A stretch of DNA of 64,000 nucleotides from Hydrogenophilus sp. (GCA_020725195.1 DYFL01000002.1:28481-92480), one strand, 5' to 3'. Counted from the stretch's first letter, positions 1 to 9,616 are shown. Notes: generated by a model not told the origin, from the sequence alone. Translations and numbers: made by a program.

Positions 1-462
1 CAGGCTGAACTCGGCGAGCACGCTGTCGACCTGGCTTCTCAAGAGGAAGCCGCGGTACTGCTCGCGGTCGTCCTGGTCCATGCCGCCGCCGGGGTGGCGC
101 GCCCTGAGGTAGCGCCGGTAGAGGCGGTAGTGGGCCTCCTCGAAGGCGAGCGGCTTGAGCTCCAGCGCGAGATCGGCGTTGCGGGCGAGGCAGCGGCGCT
201 GGCTGCGGTTGGGCCGGAAGGCGTCGACCGCGACGCGCACCGGCACGCAGGCCCGGCAGGCGTCGCAGTGGGGCCGGTAGACGAAGAGGCCGCTGCGGCG
301 GAAGCCCAGGCGCACCAGCTCGGAATAGACCGCGGTGTCGACGAGGCCGTAGGGCGTGGCCACCTGCGAGCGCGCCTCGCGCCCCGCGAGGTAGCTGCAG
401 GGATAGGGGGCCGTCAGATACAGCTGCAGCCTATGGATGGGCAGTTCGCGTAAAGAGGTCAT
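1..462 (-). CDS. bpt: Aspartate/glutamate leucyltransferase (bacterial R-transferase homologue), partial
   Basis: Bpt transfers Leu from Leu-tRNA to proteins with N-terminal Asp or Glu, marking them for ClpS/ClpAP degradation. Only the N-terminal 154 codons are in the window; the gene runs off the left edge. Reverse-strand translation begins [20 protein letters not shown] and holds the family's N-terminal cysteine cluster (PCSYL, then [14 protein letters not shown]) and the region [14 protein letters not shown]. The ATG at 460-462 lies inside the end of aat, so the two genes overlap by about 32 bp and are probably co-translated. The pairing aat-bpt, both N-end-rule enzymes, is common in proteobacteria and supports the call. 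Confidence 0.9.
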   Translation of the reverse strand, partial: MTSLRELPIHRLQLYLTAPYPCSYLAGREARSQVATPYGLVDTAVYSELVRLGFRRSGLFVYRPHCDACRACVPVRVAVDAFRPNRSQRRCLARNADLALELKPLAFEEAHYRLYRRYLRARHPGGGMDQDDREQYRGFLLRSQVDSVLAEFSL

Positions 463-1168
463 GGTCGAAGGTCCATTTGCCTATGCGGCCGGGCTCGGCC
501 ACCAGGGCATCCAGACGGGCGCGGAACTCGCTCCGCGGGATCGGCCGCGCCCCGAGCGAGGCGAGGTGCGCCGTCACCATCTGGCAATCGATGAGACCGT
601 ATCCCCAGCGCCGGAGTTGCGCCACCAGGTGCGCCAAGGCCAATTTTGATGCGTCCGTGGCCCGAGTGAACATGGATTCGCCGAAGAAGGCCCGCCCCAG
701 CGCGACGCCGTAGAGCCCGCCCACCAGGCGCCCGCCCATCCAGGTCTCCACCGAATGGGCGTAGCCGGCATCAAAGAGGTCGGTGTAGGCCCGGATCATC
801 GCCCCGGTGATCCAGGTGCCCGCCTGGCCCGCCGCGCCTGATCCTTGGCGTGGCTCGGCGCAGGCGCGCATCACCGCCTCGAAGGCGGTGTCGACGCGGA
901 TGGCGCAGTCCGGGCGCCCGAGCCGGCGCCGCAGCGAGCGCGAGACCTTGAACTCGGGCGGCAAGAGCACCATGCGCGGGTCGGGCGACCACCAGAGGAT
1001 GGGCTCGCCGGGGCTGAACCAGGGGAAGATGCCCTGCCGGTAGGCGTCGAGGAGCCGCGGCACGGTGAGATCGCCCCCGGCCGCCAGCAGGCCGTTGGGC
1101 TCGGCGAGGGCGGCCTCGACGGGCGGGAAGGGCGCGGCGCCATGGAGCCAGGGGATCATGACCCGCAT
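431..1168 (-). CDS. aat: Leucyl/phenylalanyl-tRNA--protein transferase
   Basis: Aat attaches Leu or Phe to N-terminal Lys/Arg of proteins for the N-end-rule pathway in the cytoplasm. The 245-aa product has the family core: [12 protein letters not shown], then [26 protein letters not shown], then the [25 protein letters not shown] segment and FIDCQ-like [17 protein letters not shown]. Length is normal for the family. Two starts are possible, at 1168 (MRVM...) or 1159 (MIPWLHG, the form common in betaproteobacteria); neither has a clear ribosome site. It is divergent from ccoI with only about 39 bp between them. Confidence 0.95.
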   Translation of the reverse strand: MRVMIPWLHGAAPFPPVEAALAEPNGLLAAGGDLTVPRLLDAYRQGIFPWFSPGEPILWWSPDPRMVLLPPEFKVSRSLRRRLGRPDCAIRVDTAFEAVMRACAEPRQGSGAAGQAGTWITGAMIRAYTDLFDAGYAHSVETWMGGRLVGGLYGVALGRAFFGESMFTRATDASKLALAHLVAQLRRWGYGLIDCQMVTAHLASLGARPIPRSEFRARLDALVAEPGRIGKWTFDHDLFTRTAHP

Positions 1169-1207
1169 TATCCGTTAGAATTGCCCGGTTCCGCTCTGCC
1201 CTCCCCC

Positions 1208-3673
1208 ATGAACAGCCCCGAAACCCTGCCCCAGCTAGGCCGCTGCTTCCACTGCGGCGAACCGGTCCCCGCCGGGGCGGACTACCCCGTCCGCCTCGAC
1301 GCCGGGCGGCACGACGCCTGCTGCCTGGGCTGCCAGGCGGTGGCCCAGACCATCGTCGACTCCGGCAACGCGGACTACTACCGGCTGCGCACCGACTACC
1401 CGGCCACCGCCGAGGCCGCCCTGGAGGAGCTGAAGAAGCTGGAGCTCTACGACCTGCCCGAGGTGCAGCAGAGCTTCGTGAAGAGCGAGGGCGAGGTGCG
1501 CGAGGCGAGCCTGATCCTGGAGGGCATCGTCTGCGCCGCCTGCGTCTGGCTCAACGAGCGCCACCTGCGCCAGCTGCCCGGGGTGCTCTCGGCCGAGATC
1601 AACTTCTCCACCCGCCGGGCGCGGGTGCGCTGGGACAATGCCCGCATCAGGCTCTCCGAGATCCTCAGGGGGGTGCAGGAGATCGGCTATCTCGCCCACC
1701 CCTTCGACACCAGCCGCCAGGAGGAGCTCTTCCGCAAGGAGCGCAACGCCGCCATCCGGCGCCTGGCCATCGCCGGCCTGGGGATGATGCAGGTGATGAT
1801 GTACGCCCTCCCCGTCTACCTCGCCGCCCCCGGCACCATGACGGCGGACATCGAGTACCTCATGCATTACGCCAGCCTGCTGCTCACGACGCCGGTGATC
1901 CTCTACTCCGCCTCGCCCTTCTTCCAGGGCGCCTGGCGCGACCTGAGGCTCAGGCGCCTGGGCATGGACGTGCCGGTCGCCCTGGGCATGGCAGCGGCCT
2001 ACGCCGCCAGCGTCTGGGCGGTGCTCACGCGCACGGGCGAGGTCTATTTCGACTCGGTGACCATGTTCGTCTTCTTCCTGCTCACCGGCCGCTTCCTGGA
2101 GATGAACGCGCGCAAGAAATCGGCCGAGGCGGCGGAGAGCCTGATCAAGCTCATCCCCGCGGCGACCGTGCGGCTGCCCGACTACCCCGGCTCGCGCGCC
2201 GAGGAGACGGTGGCCGCGGCCAGGCTCGGCCCCGGCGACTTCGTCATGGTCGCCCCCGGCGAGAGCTTTCCCGCCGACGGCCGCGTCGCCGAGGGCCGCT
2301 CCAGCGTCGACGAGTCGCTGCTCACCGGGGAGTCCACCCCGCTCGCCAAGCAGGCGGGCAGCCCGGTGATCGGCGGCAGCATCAACCTGGCGAGCCCGCT
2401 GGTGGTGCAGGTGGAGAAGGTGGGGGCGGATACCGTGCTCTCCGGCATCGTGCGGCTCCTGGACCGGGCCCTGGCCGAGAAGCCTAGGCTCGCCCTGGCC
2501 GCCGACCACGTGGCCCACTGGTTCGTGCTCGCCATCCTGCTCATCTCGGCCTTTGTCGCCGCGGCCTGGTACCTCGTCGACCCCTCCCGCGCCTTCTGGA
2601 TCACCATCTCGGTCCTGGTGGTGACCTGCCCCTGCGCCCTGGCGCTCGCCACCCCGGCGGCGCTGACCGTGTCGCTCGGCCGGCTCACCCGCCTGGGGCT
2701 GCTCTCCACCCGCGGCCACGCCCTGGAGACCCTGGCGCGGGCCACCGATTTCGTCTTCGACAAGACCGGCACGCTGACCACCGGCCGCTTCCGCCTCATC
2801 GCCAGTCATGCCGTGCGGGGCGAGGCGGGCGAGGCCCTCGCCGTCGCCGCCGCCCTGGAGCAGGGCTCGACCCACCCCGTGGCCCAGGCCTTCCGCGACT
2901 CGGCGCACGGGACCCCGCGGCACGCCGAGGCCCTGCGCTACATCCCGGGACGGGGCGTGGAGGGCGTGGTCGACGGCCGGGTCTATCGCCTGGGCGCGCC
3001 GGACTTCGCCGCCCCCGGCGCCAGCCTCGCGGCGGATGGCGGCGCCACGGTCGTCGCCCTGGCCGACGCGGAAGACCTGGTGGCCTGGTTCGAGCTGGGC
3101 GACGAACTGCGGCCCCAGGCGAGGCCCCTGATCGAGGAGCTCAAGGCCCTCGGCCTGCGCCTGCACCTGTACTCGGGCGACCGCCCCGAGAACGTGGCCG
3201 CCCTGGCGCTGAGCCTCGGCATCGCGGACGCCCGCGGCGGCATGCTGCCCCAGGACAAGCTCGACCGCGTGCGCGAGCTGCAGGCCCGCGGCGCCATCGT
3301 GGCCATGACCGGCGACGGCGTGAACGACGCCCCGGTGCTCGCCCAGGCCCAGGTCTCCGTGGCCGTGGACCAGGGCGCCGAGGCGGCCCAGGCCGCGGCC
3401 GACATGGTGCTGCTCTCGAGCGAGCTGCAGCGCCTGGCCGACGGGGTGCACCTCGCCCGCAGGACCCGGACGATCATCCGCCAGAACCTCTTCTGGTCGG
3501 TGCTCTACAACTTCGTCGCCATCCCCGCCGCCGCCCTGGGCTACGTGACCCCCTGGATCGCCGGCATCGGCATGTCGGCCAGCTCGCTGCTGGTGGTGCT
3601 CAACGCCATGCGCCTGGCCCGCTTCGAGCGCGACGGGCAGGCTAGCCAAGCACCCAGATCGGGGCTAACCTGA
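1208..3673 (+). CDS. ccoI: Copper-translocating P1B-type ATPase for cbb3 oxidase assembly
   Basis: CcoI/FixI exports copper across the inner membrane for insertion into the CuB site of cbb3 oxidase. The 821-aa protein starts at ATG 1208 (MNSPETLPQLG); the same frame stays open upstream but that part is antisense to aat. Visible in order: an N-terminal Cys-rich metal-binding segment (CFHCGEPVP, CCLGCQ), an HMA-type domain with CAAC at about residues 109-112, six or more membrane helices, the CPC motif (VTCPCALALATPAALT), the phosphorylation site DKTGTLT and the hinge GDGVNDAPVLAQA. It is followed after 8 bp by ccoS and then by fnr and ccoNOQP, which fixes the role as ccoI rather than copA. Confidence 0.95.
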   Translation: MNSPETLPQLGRCFHCGEPVPAGADYPVRLDAGRHDACCLGCQAVAQTIVDSGNADYYRLRTDYPATAEAALEELKKLELYDLPEVQQSFVKSEGEVREASLILEGIVCAACVWLNERHLRQLPGVLSAEINFSTRRARVRWDNARIRLSEILRGVQEIGYLAHPFDTSRQEELFRKERNAAIRRLAIAGLGMMQVMMYALPVYLAAPGTMTADIEYLMHYASLLLTTPVILYSASPFFQGAWRDLRLRRLGMDVPVALGMAAAYAASVWAVLTRTGEVYFDSVTMFVFFLLTGRFLEMNARKKSAEAAESLIKLIPAATVRLPDYPGSRAEETVAAARLGPGDFVMVAPGESFPADGRVAEGRSSVDESLLTGESTPLAKQAGSPVIGGSINLASPLVVQVEKVGADTVLSGIVRLLDRALAEKPRLALAADHVAHWFVLAILLISAFVAAAWYLVDPSRAFWITISVLVVTCPCALALATPAALTVSLGRLTRLGLLSTRGHALETLARATDFVFDKTGTLTTGRFRLIASHAVRGEAGEALAVAAALEQGSTHPVAQAFRDSAHGTPRHAEALRYIPGRGVEGVVDGRVYRLGAPDFAAPGASLAADGGATVVALADAEDLVAWFELGDELRPQARPLIEELKALGLRLHLYSGDRPENVAALALSLGIADARGGMLPQDKLDRVRELQARGAIVAMTGDGVNDAPVLAQAQVSVAVDQGAEAAQAAADMVLLSSELQRLADGVHLARRTRTIIRQNLFWSVLYNFVAIPAAALGYVTPWIAGIGMSASSLLVVLNAMRLARFERDGQASQAPRSGLT

Positions 3674-3681
3674 CCGCATCC

Positions 3682-3870
3682 ATGGAAATCCTGTACATCC
3701 TCATCCCCATCAGCCTGGTCTTCGTGGTGGTCATCGCCGTCGGGCTCCTCTGGGCCGTGAAGAGCGACCAGTTCGAGGACATGGAGGGCCCCGCGCACCG
3801 CATCCTGATGGACGACGACGAGCCGGCCCCGAAACAGCCCCCCGAGGACGAGGACGGCCCGAAGGGCTGA
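3682..3870 (+). CDS. ccoS: Cbb3-type oxidase assembly protein CcoS
   Basis: CcoS is a small membrane protein needed to make active cbb3 oxidase, probably in heme/copper incorporation. The 62-aa product has a single N-terminal membrane helix (ILIPISLVFVVVIAVGLLWAV), then the family's KSDQFEDMEGPA motif, and an acidic tail (DDDEPAPKQPPEDEDGP). It starts 8 bp after ccoI and ends 11 bp before the Fnr-like gene, so these three are likely one transcription unit. Confidence 0.95.
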   Translation: MEILYILIPISLVFVVVIAVGLLWAVKSDQFEDMEGPAHRILMDDDEPAPKQPPEDEDGPKG

Positions 3871-3881
3871 GGGTCAGCAGC

Positions 3882-4634
3882 ATGCCCCGCCTGCTCAACC
3901 ACACCGTTTCCGTCGAGCCGACCGCAGAGGCCGCCGCCTGCACTGCCGTCGCCTGCCGCAACTGCGGCCTGTACCAGCTGGGCCGGCTGCCCGGCCGCGA
4001 GGAGGCGGACCCGACCCTGCTGCAGCGCATCGCCTGCAGCCGCCGGCAGCTGCGCAAGGGCGAATACCTCTACCGCCTGGACGAGCCGGTCCGGGCCGTC
4101 TACGCCATCCGCTACGGCTCCCTCAAGAGCTATGTGCTGAGCGGCGACGGCCGCCTGCAGATCACCGGCTTCCACATCGTCGGCGAGCCCCTGGGCCTGA
4201 ACGACCTGGCCACCGGCCGCCACACCAGCGAGGCCCAGATCCTGGAGCCGACGAGCCTGTGCGAGGTCCCCCTGGACCACCTGGAGAAACTGAGCGTGGA
4301 GGTGCCCTCCATCCGCAGCCAGATGCTGATCATCCTGAGCCGGGAGGTGCAGCACTACCAGGAACTCATGCTCATGCTAGGCAAGAAGAATGCAGAGGAG
4401 CGCCTGGCCACCTTCCTGCTGGGACTATCCAGCCGCTTCGAGCAACACGGCTTTTCACCCCTGCGCTTCAACCTCAGCATGTCCCGGGGCGACATCGGGA
4501 CCTACCTCGGCATCGCCGAGGAAACCACCTGCAGACTCTTTTCCCGCCTGCAGGAAGAGGGGCTGATCCGTGCCCACCGCCGTTCGGTCGAGATTCGCGA
4601 CCTCGACCGCCTCAGGCAACTGGCCCTGCGTTAA
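3882..4634 (+). CDS. fnr: Fnr/Crp-family oxygen-responsive transcription regulator (divergent)
   Basis: FNR-type proteins hold an oxygen-labile [4Fe-4S] cluster and activate anaerobic genes by binding TTGAT-N4-ATCAA dyads. The 250-aa product has the N-terminal Cys region, a cNMP-like beta-roll (about 55-150), the dimer helix, and an HTH (MSRGDIGTYLGIAEETTCRL). Compared with the classical CX2CX5C pattern, C25 and C28 are present (CRNCGLYQLGRL) but the third position is Gly34; an extra Cys20 lies upstream and the central Cys is at 127. In the recognition helix the usual E-T-x-S-R reads E-T-T-C-R. The gene sits between ccoS and ccoN, whose upstream region holds a matching FNR box, so control of ccoNOQP is likely. 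Confidence 0.9.
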   Translation: MPRLLNHTVSVEPTAEAAACTAVACRNCGLYQLGRLPGREEADPTLLQRIACSRRQLRKGEYLYRLDEPVRAVYAIRYGSLKSYVLSGDGRLQITGFHIVGEPLGLNDLATGRHTSEAQILEPTSLCEVPLDHLEKLSVEVPSIRSQMLIILSREVQHYQELMLMLGKKNAEERLATFLLGLSSRFEQHGFSPLRFNLSMSRGDIGTYLGIAEETTCRLFSRLQEEGLIRAHRRSVEIRDLDRLRQLALR

Positions 4635-4676
4635 ACATACCCAATTCTGGATTAACAGGTATGAAAAGCACCTTAG

Positions 4677-4690
4677 TTGATCTGGATCAG
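4677..4690 (+). promoter_or_regulatory. FNR box upstream of ccoNOQP
   Basis: TTGATCTGGATCAG matches the FNR consensus TTGAT-N4-ATCAA at all but the last base. If centred at -41.5 as in class II FNR promoters, transcription would start near 4725, with a weak -10 (TAGAGT, 4712-4717) in the right place. ccoN starts at 4865, leaving a leader of about 140 nt. Confidence 0.75.
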
Positions 4691-4864
4691 GATTTTGTTT
4701 CGGCCATCGGATAGAGTGTCGGCTGCCGAGCCGGCCGCCTCGTCCCGCCGCCTGGCGGTCGCCGAGCAGGGAGTCCGGGCGACCCGCCGTTTCCACGGGG
4801 GGAAGTCGTACCGGGGCGCGCCGGCTGGATCAATCACCGTGTCGTCCTGTTGAGGGGAAATCGT

Positions 4865-6298
4865 ATGGAAGCAACGACATACAACTACAAGGTCGTCCGA
4901 CAATTCGCCATCATGACCATCGTCTGGGGCATTGTCGGCATGCTGGTGGGCGTGATCCTGTCCGCCCAGCTCATCTGGCCCACGCTGACCGAGGCCCTGG
5001 GGCCGCTGGCGCCCTACCTGTCCTACGGACGCATCCGTCCCCTGCACACCAACGCGGTGATCTTCGCCTTCGGCGGCTCGGGGCTCTTCGCCGCCTCGCT
5101 CTATGTCGTGCAGCGCACCAGCCAGGCGCGCCTGATCTCCGACGGGCTGGCCGCCTTCGTCTTCTGGGGCTGGCAGGCCGTCATCGTGCTGGCCGCCATC
5201 ACGCTGCCGCTGGGCATCACCAGCAGCAAGGAATACGCCGAGCTGGAGTGGCCCATCGACCTGCTGATCACGGCGGTGTGGGTGGCCTACGCCGTGCTCT
5301 TCTTCGGCACCATCGTCAAGCGCAAGACCAAGCACATCTACGTGGCCAACTGGTTCTTCGGCGCCTACATCATCACCATCGCCCTGCTGCACGTGGTGAA
5401 TTCCGCCGAGCTGCCGGTGACCCTGACCAAGTCCTACTCGGCCTACGCCGGCGTGCAGGACGCCATGGTGCAGTGGTGGTACGGCCACAACGCGGTGGGC
5501 TTCTTCCTGACCACCGCCTTCCTGGGCATGATGTATTACTTCGTGCCCAAGCAGGCCGGCCGGCCCATCTATTCCTACCGGCTGTCCATCGTGCACTTCT
5601 GGTCGCTCAACTTCATCTACATGTGGGCCGGCCCGCACCACCTGATGTACACCGCCCTGCCCGACTGGGCCCAGTCGCTCGGCATGGTCTTCTCGCTCAT
5701 GCTGATCGCACCGTCCTGGGGCGGCATGATGAACGGCATCATGACCCTCTCGGGCGCCTGGCATAAGCTCAGGACCGACCCCATCCTGAAGTTCCTGATC
5801 ACCTCGCTGTCCTTCTACGGCATGTCCACCTTCGAGGGCCCGATGATGTCGGTGAAGACGGTCAACGCCCTGTCGCACTACACCGAGTGGACCATCGGCC
5901 ACGTGCACTCCGGGGCGCTGGGCTGGGTGGCGATGATCACCATCGGCTCCATGTACTACCTGATCCCGCGCCTCTTCGGCCGCGAGGCGATGTACAGCGT
6001 GAAGGCGATCAACGCCCACTTCTGGATCGCCACCATCGGCGTGGTGCTCTACATCGCCAGCATGTGGATCGCCGGCGTGGCCCAGGGCCTGATGTGGCGC
6101 GCCACCAACCCGGACGGCACGCTCACCTACAGCTTCGCGCAGTCGGTGGCCGCGATGTATCCCTTCTACTACATCCGCCTGCTCGGCGGCCTGATGTTCT
6201 TCTCGGGCATGCTGATCATGGCCTGGAACGTGTGGAAGACCGTCGCCGTCGGGCGCGCCGTGGACGACGCCCGCATCCCCGCAGCGGTTGCCGCCTGA
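4865..6298 (+). CDS. ccoN: Cbb3-type cytochrome c oxidase subunit I
   Basis: CcoN is the catalytic heme-copper subunit (low-spin heme b, heme b3-CuB) of the high-affinity oxidase in the inner membrane. The 477-aa product has about 12 membrane helices and the expected His ligands: [14 protein letters not shown] (heme b), [14 protein letters not shown] (CuB His with nearby Tyr), [14 protein letters not shown] (CuB His pair) and [17 protein letters not shown] (hemes b3 and b). The ATG at 4865 ([11 protein letters not shown]) is preferred over a TTG at 4850 because GAGGGG lies at the correct distance before it. First gene of ccoNOQP. Confidence 0.97.
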   Translation: MEATTYNYKVVRQFAIMTIVWGIVGMLVGVILSAQLIWPTLTEALGPLAPYLSYGRIRPLHTNAVIFAFGGSGLFAASLYVVQRTSQARLISDGLAAFVFWGWQAVIVLAAITLPLGITSSKEYAELEWPIDLLITAVWVAYAVLFFGTIVKRKTKHIYVANWFFGAYIITIALLHVVNSAELPVTLTKSYSAYAGVQDAMVQWWYGHNAVGFFLTTAFLGMMYYFVPKQAGRPIYSYRLSIVHFWSLNFIYMWAGPHHLMYTALPDWAQSLGMVFSLMLIAPSWGGMMNGIMTLSGAWHKLRTDPILKFLITSLSFYGMSTFEGPMMSVKTVNALSHYTEWTIGHVHSGALGWVAMITIGSMYYLIPRLFGREAMYSVKAINAHFWIATIGVVLYIASMWIAGVAQGLMWRATNPDGTLTYSFAQSVAAMYPFYYIRLLGGLMFFSGMLIMAWNVWKTVAVGRAVDDARIPAAVAA

Positions 6299-6316
6299 TC
6301 GAAGAGGAGACGAGAC

Positions 6317-6931
6317 ATGTTTTCCCACAAGCTCATCGAGAAAAACATCGGCCTGCTCATCGTCCTGACCTTCCTGGTGGTCAGCGTCGGCGGCCTGGTG
6401 CAGATCGTGCCCCTGTTCTTCCAGAAGTCCACGACGCAGGCCGTCCCGGACCTCAAGCCCTACGACCCGCTGCAGCTCGCGGGCCGGGACATCTACATCC
6501 GCGAGGGCTGCGTCGGCTGCCACTCCCAGATGGTGCGCCCCTTCCGCGCCGAGACCGAGCGCTACGGCCACTTCTCCGTGGCCGGCGAGTTCGTCTACGA
6601 CCGCCCCTTCCTCTGGGGCTCCAAGCGCACGGGCCCGGACCTGCACCGCGTCGGCGGCCGCTACTCCGACCAGTGGCATTACGTGCACCTGATGAACCCG
6701 CGCGACGTGGTCCCGGAGTCCAACATGCCGGCCTACCCCTGGCTGGCCGACACGCCGGTGGACGCCTCCGACATCCAGAAGAAGATGACCGTGCTCAAGG
6801 ACTGGGCCGGGCACCCCTACACGGACGAGGAGATCCAGGGCGCCCCGGCCATGCTCGAGGGCAAGACCGAGATGGACGCGATCATCGCCTATCTCCAGGC
6901 CCTCGGCACCTTCGCACCCAAGGCGCAGTAA
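6317..6931 (+). CDS. ccoO: Cbb3-type cytochrome c oxidase subunit II (monoheme)
   Basis: CcoO is the membrane-anchored monoheme cytochrome c that passes electrons from CcoP to CcoN. The 204-aa product has one N-terminal helix ([20 protein letters not shown]), a single heme motif CVGCH in [15 protein letters not shown], and the likely axial Met in ESNMPAYPW. An AGGAG-type ribosome site (gaagaggagac) precedes the ATG by a few bases. Length and motif order are typical of the family. Confidence 0.97.
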   Translation: MFSHKLIEKNIGLLIVLTFLVVSVGGLVQIVPLFFQKSTTQAVPDLKPYDPLQLAGRDIYIREGCVGCHSQMVRPFRAETERYGHFSVAGEFVYDRPFLWGSKRTGPDLHRVGGRYSDQWHYVHLMNPRDVVPESNMPAYPWLADTPVDASDIQKKMTVLKDWAGHPYTDEEIQGAPAMLEGKTEMDAIIAYLQALGTFAPKAQ

Positions 6932-6933
6932 AC

Positions 6934-7104
6934 ATGGACGCCGGCATCATCGGTTCCGCGGTCACGGTCCTGTTCTTCCTGCTGTTCATCGGCATCGCCT
7001 GGTGGGCCTTCCACCGCGAGAACAAGCAGAAGTACGAGGACGCCGCCCAGCTTCCCTTCCAGGAAGACGCCGACGAGGCCGGCCGGCATCCGGACGCATC
7101 GTGA
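6934..7104 (+). CDS. ccoQ: Cbb3-type oxidase small subunit CcoQ
   Basis: CcoQ stabilises the cbb3 complex, especially CcoP binding. The 56-aa product starts two bases after the ccoO stop. It has one hydrophobic helix (GSAVTVLFFLLFIGIAWWAF) followed by a charged cytoplasmic tail (HRENKQKYEDAAQLPF), the pattern of the family. Its place between ccoO and ccoP confirms the call. Confidence 0.92.
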   Translation: MDAGIIGSAVTVLFFLLFIGIAWWAFHRENKQKYEDAAQLPFQEDADEAGRHPDAS

Positions 7105-7114
7105 GGAGAAAAGA

Positions 7115-8041
7115 ATGATTGCTGGATATGCAGTTCCCGATTTCGTCAGCGGCTTCTGGCACTACTACATCGCCGCCATCACCGTGGTTTCCATCATCGC
7201 CATCATCTGGTTCCTCAGGAGCCAGACCACCCGCAAGCTCGCCCCGGGCGAAGAGGCCGAGGTGCTGGAGCCGACCTTCGACGGCGACCTGCAGGAGCTG
7301 AACAACCCGCTGCCGCGCTGGTGGCTGTACATGTTCTACCTCCTGATCGTCTTCGGCATCCTCTACCTGGTGCTCTACCCCGGCCTGGGCCGCTTCGAGG
7401 GCGTGTGGGGCTGGTCCTCCGCGGATGCCTACAAGCAGGAAAGGGCGCGCGTGGACGCCGAGTTCGACAGGCAGTTCCAGCCCTTCCTCGGCCAGGACCT
7501 GATGGCCGTCGCCGCCGACCCGAAGGCGCGCGAGATGGGCCAGCGCCTGTTCCTGACCTACTGCGCCCAGTGCCACGGCTCCGACGCCAAGGGCAGCCAG
7601 CACTTCCCCAACCTGACCGACGGGCTCTGGCTGTTCGGCGGCGGCGACCCCGAGGTGGTCAAGGCGAGCATCGCCTACGGCCGCACCGGCGAGATGCCCC
7701 CCCTCGGCGACGCCGTGGGCGGCGAGCAGGGCGCCAGGGAGGTGGCGCACTACGTGCTGGCCCTGGGCGGCAAGCCGCACGACGCCCAGCTCGCCGCGGC
7801 GGGTCAGGCCAAGTGGGTGGTCTGCGCCGGCTGCCACGGCGAGGACGGCAAGGGCAACCTGGCGCTCTCCGCCCCCGACCTGACCAATGACGCCTGGCAG
7901 TACGGCGGCTCCGAGGCGGCCATCGTGGAGAGCATCGTCAAGGGCCGCAAGGGCGGCATGCCGGCCCAGCTGGAGGCGCTCGGCGAGGCCAAGGTCCACC
8001 TCCTGACGGCCTACGTGCTGGGCCTGTCCCAGGGCAAGTAA
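7115..8041 (+). CDS. ccoP: Cbb3-type cytochrome c oxidase subunit III (diheme)
   Basis: CcoP is the diheme cytochrome c entry point for electrons from periplasmic donors. The 308-aa protein has two N-terminal membrane helices (about 12-36 and 70-89), the second preceded by the family motif ELNNPLPRWWLYMFY, and two periplasmic heme c domains with CAQCH (150-154) and CAGCH (237-241). A GAGGAG ribosome site precedes the ATG. It is the last structural subunit; a strong hairpin follows in the gap before ccoG. Confidence 0.97.
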   Translation: MIAGYAVPDFVSGFWHYYIAAITVVSIIAIIWFLRSQTTRKLAPGEEAEVLEPTFDGDLQELNNPLPRWWLYMFYLLIVFGILYLVLYPGLGRFEGVWGWSSADAYKQERARVDAEFDRQFQPFLGQDLMAVAADPKAREMGQRLFLTYCAQCHGSDAKGSQHFPNLTDGLWLFGGGDPEVVKASIAYGRTGEMPPLGDAVGGEQGAREVAHYVLALGGKPHDAQLAAAGQAKWVVCAGCHGEDGKGNLALSAPDLTNDAWQYGGSEAAIVESIVKGRKGGMPAQLEALGEAKVHLLTAYVLGLSQGK

Positions 8042-8069
8042 TCTGCCGATCCGGGCCGGACTGCCGGCC

Positions 8070-8107
8070 CCGGAGGCAAGCCGGTTCGCGAGCCGGCTTG
8101 CCTCCGG
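8070..8107 (+). repeat. Strong hairpin between ccoP and ccoG
   Basis: Two perfect 15-base arms (CCGGAGGCAAGCCGG and its complement) flank an 8-base loop. No T-run follows on the plus strand, so it is not a standard intrinsic terminator; it may stabilise or process the ccoNOQP transcript and lower expression of ccoGH. Confidence 0.6.
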
Positions 8108-8187
8108 CACAGGAACCAGAACAAGCACGCCGGGATCGGAGGAAATGGCCGCCGCCGCGGCGCACCCTTGGGTTTTGAGAGCAACAG

Positions 8188-9606
8188 ATGGCAGAAGGCG
8201 TTTCCGGGAAGCCCCCCGCAACCGAAGCCGGCGAGATGGAGCAGCAGCTCTACGAGGTCCGGCAGAAGATCCACCCCCGGGCGGTGCACGGCTGGTTCAA
8301 CAACTGGCGCATCGCCCTGGTGCTCCTCACCCAGATCGTCTACTACGGCCTGCCCTGGCTGGAATGGGACGGGCGCCAGGCCGTGCTCTTCGATCTGGCG
8401 GCACGCAAGTTCTACCTCTTCGGCCTGGTGCTCTGGCCCCAGGACTTCATCTGGCTCGCCGCGCTGCTGATCATCTCCGCCCTGGCGCTGTTCCTCTTCA
8501 CCGCCGTGGCCGGAAGGCTGTGGTGCGGCTATGCCTGCCCGCAGACGGTCTACACGGAGCTGTTCATGTGGATCGAGCAGCTCTTCGAGGGCGACCACCT
8601 CAAGCGCCGCAGGCTCGAGGCCATGCCCTGGAACGCGCAGAAGCTGCTGCGCCGCGGCGGCAAGCAGGCCGCCTGGATCATCCTGTCGCTGTGGACCGGC
8701 TTCACCTTCGTCGGCTATTTCACCCCCATCCACGTCCTGGGCCAGGAAGTGCTCGCCTGGACGCTGGGGCCGTGGGAGACCTTCTGGTTGCTCTTCTACG
8801 GCTCCGTCACCTGGGGCTTCGCCGGGATGATGCGCGAGCAGGTGTGCAAGTACATGTGCCCCTATGCCCGCTTCCAGAGCGTGATGTTCGACCCGGACAC
8901 CCTGGTCATCACCTACGACTACAAGCGCGGCGAGCCGCGCGGCGCGCGCCGCAAGGGCACGGACTACCGGGCCGCCGGCCTGGGCGACTGCGTCAACTGC
9001 GGCATCTGCGTGCAGGTCTGCCCGACCGGCATCGACATCCGCAACGGCCTGCAGTACATGTGCATCGGCTGCGCGGCCTGCATCGACGCCTGCGACCGGG
9101 TGATGGAGCGGATGGACTATCCCAAGGGCCTGATCCGGTATTCGACGCAGAACGCCATCGAGGGCAAATACGCCGACAAGGAGATCTGGCGGCATGCCTT
9201 CCGCCCCCGCACCCTGGTCTACACCTTCATCCTCGCGGCCATCTCCGCGGCCTTCGTCTACACCCTGGCCGAACGCACCCCGCTCAGGGTCGACGTGATC
9301 CGCGACCGGGCCACCCTGTCCCGGCAGACCGAGCAGGGGATGATCGAGAACCTCTACCGCCTGCAGATCATCAACATGGACAACCGGACGCACCGCTATG
9401 CCGTCAGCGCCAGCGGCATCGATGGCCTGAAGGTCGTCGCAGGCGAGTCCGTGGAGATCGCCGCCCTGGCGACGGCCGACCTGCAGGTCACGCTGCAGGC
9501 CGCGCCGCTGCGCATCGAGCGCCCCAGCACCCCCGTGATCTTCCGGGTCCAGGCCTTGGACGACCCCGGAATCGTCCGCGAGGCGAAATCGAGTTTCCTT
9601 AGATAG
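8188..9606 (+). CDS. ccoG: Cytochrome c oxidase accessory protein CcoG (ferredoxin-type)
   Basis: CcoG (RdxA/FixG) is a polyferredoxin membrane protein; in Rhodobacter it acts as a Cu(II) reductase for cbb3 assembly. The 472-aa product has several membrane helices in its first 250 residues, the motif RLWCGYACPQTVYTELF, a second Cys pair near VCKYMCPYARFQ, and two ferredoxin-like clusters (CVNCGICVQVCPTGIDIRNG and CIGCAACIDACDRVM). The C-terminal part is a periplasmic Ig-like domain typical of FixG. ATG 8188 follows a 146-bp gap containing the hairpin noted at 8070. Confidence 0.95.
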   Translation: MAEGVSGKPPATEAGEMEQQLYEVRQKIHPRAVHGWFNNWRIALVLLTQIVYYGLPWLEWDGRQAVLFDLAARKFYLFGLVLWPQDFIWLAALLIISALALFLFTAVAGRLWCGYACPQTVYTELFMWIEQLFEGDHLKRRRLEAMPWNAQKLLRRGGKQAAWIILSLWTGFTFVGYFTPIHVLGQEVLAWTLGPWETFWLLFYGSVTWGFAGMMREQVCKYMCPYARFQSVMFDPDTLVITYDYKRGEPRGARRKGTDYRAAGLGDCVNCGICVQVCPTGIDIRNGLQYMCIGCAACIDACDRVMERMDYPKGLIRYSTQNAIEGKYADKEIWRHAFRPRTLVYTFILAAISAAFVYTLAERTPLRVDVIRDRATLSRQTEQGMIENLYRLQIINMDNRTHRYAVSASGIDGLKVVAGESVEIAALATADLQVTLQAAPLRIERPSTPVIFRVQALDDPGIVREAKSSFLR

Positions 9607-9616
9607 CGAGCCGCCC

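Noticed and set aside
1235..3649. Very long open frame on the strand opposite ccoI (about 800 codons)
   Set aside because: It is antisense to a fully recognisable P-type ATPase; the translation is low-complexity Gly/His/Ala/Val-rich sequence of the kind produced by GC-rich third positions and has no domain.
4673..6814. Long minus-strand frame opposite ccoNO
   Set aside because: Antisense shadow of ccoN and ccoO; His/Asp/Gly-rich with no recognisable motif. Similar shadows opposite hppA, nosZ, cusA and aprA were rejected on the same grounds.
8070..8107. Intrinsic terminator after ccoP
   Set aside because: The stem is strong but no T-run follows on the coding strand, so it is listed as a hairpin only.
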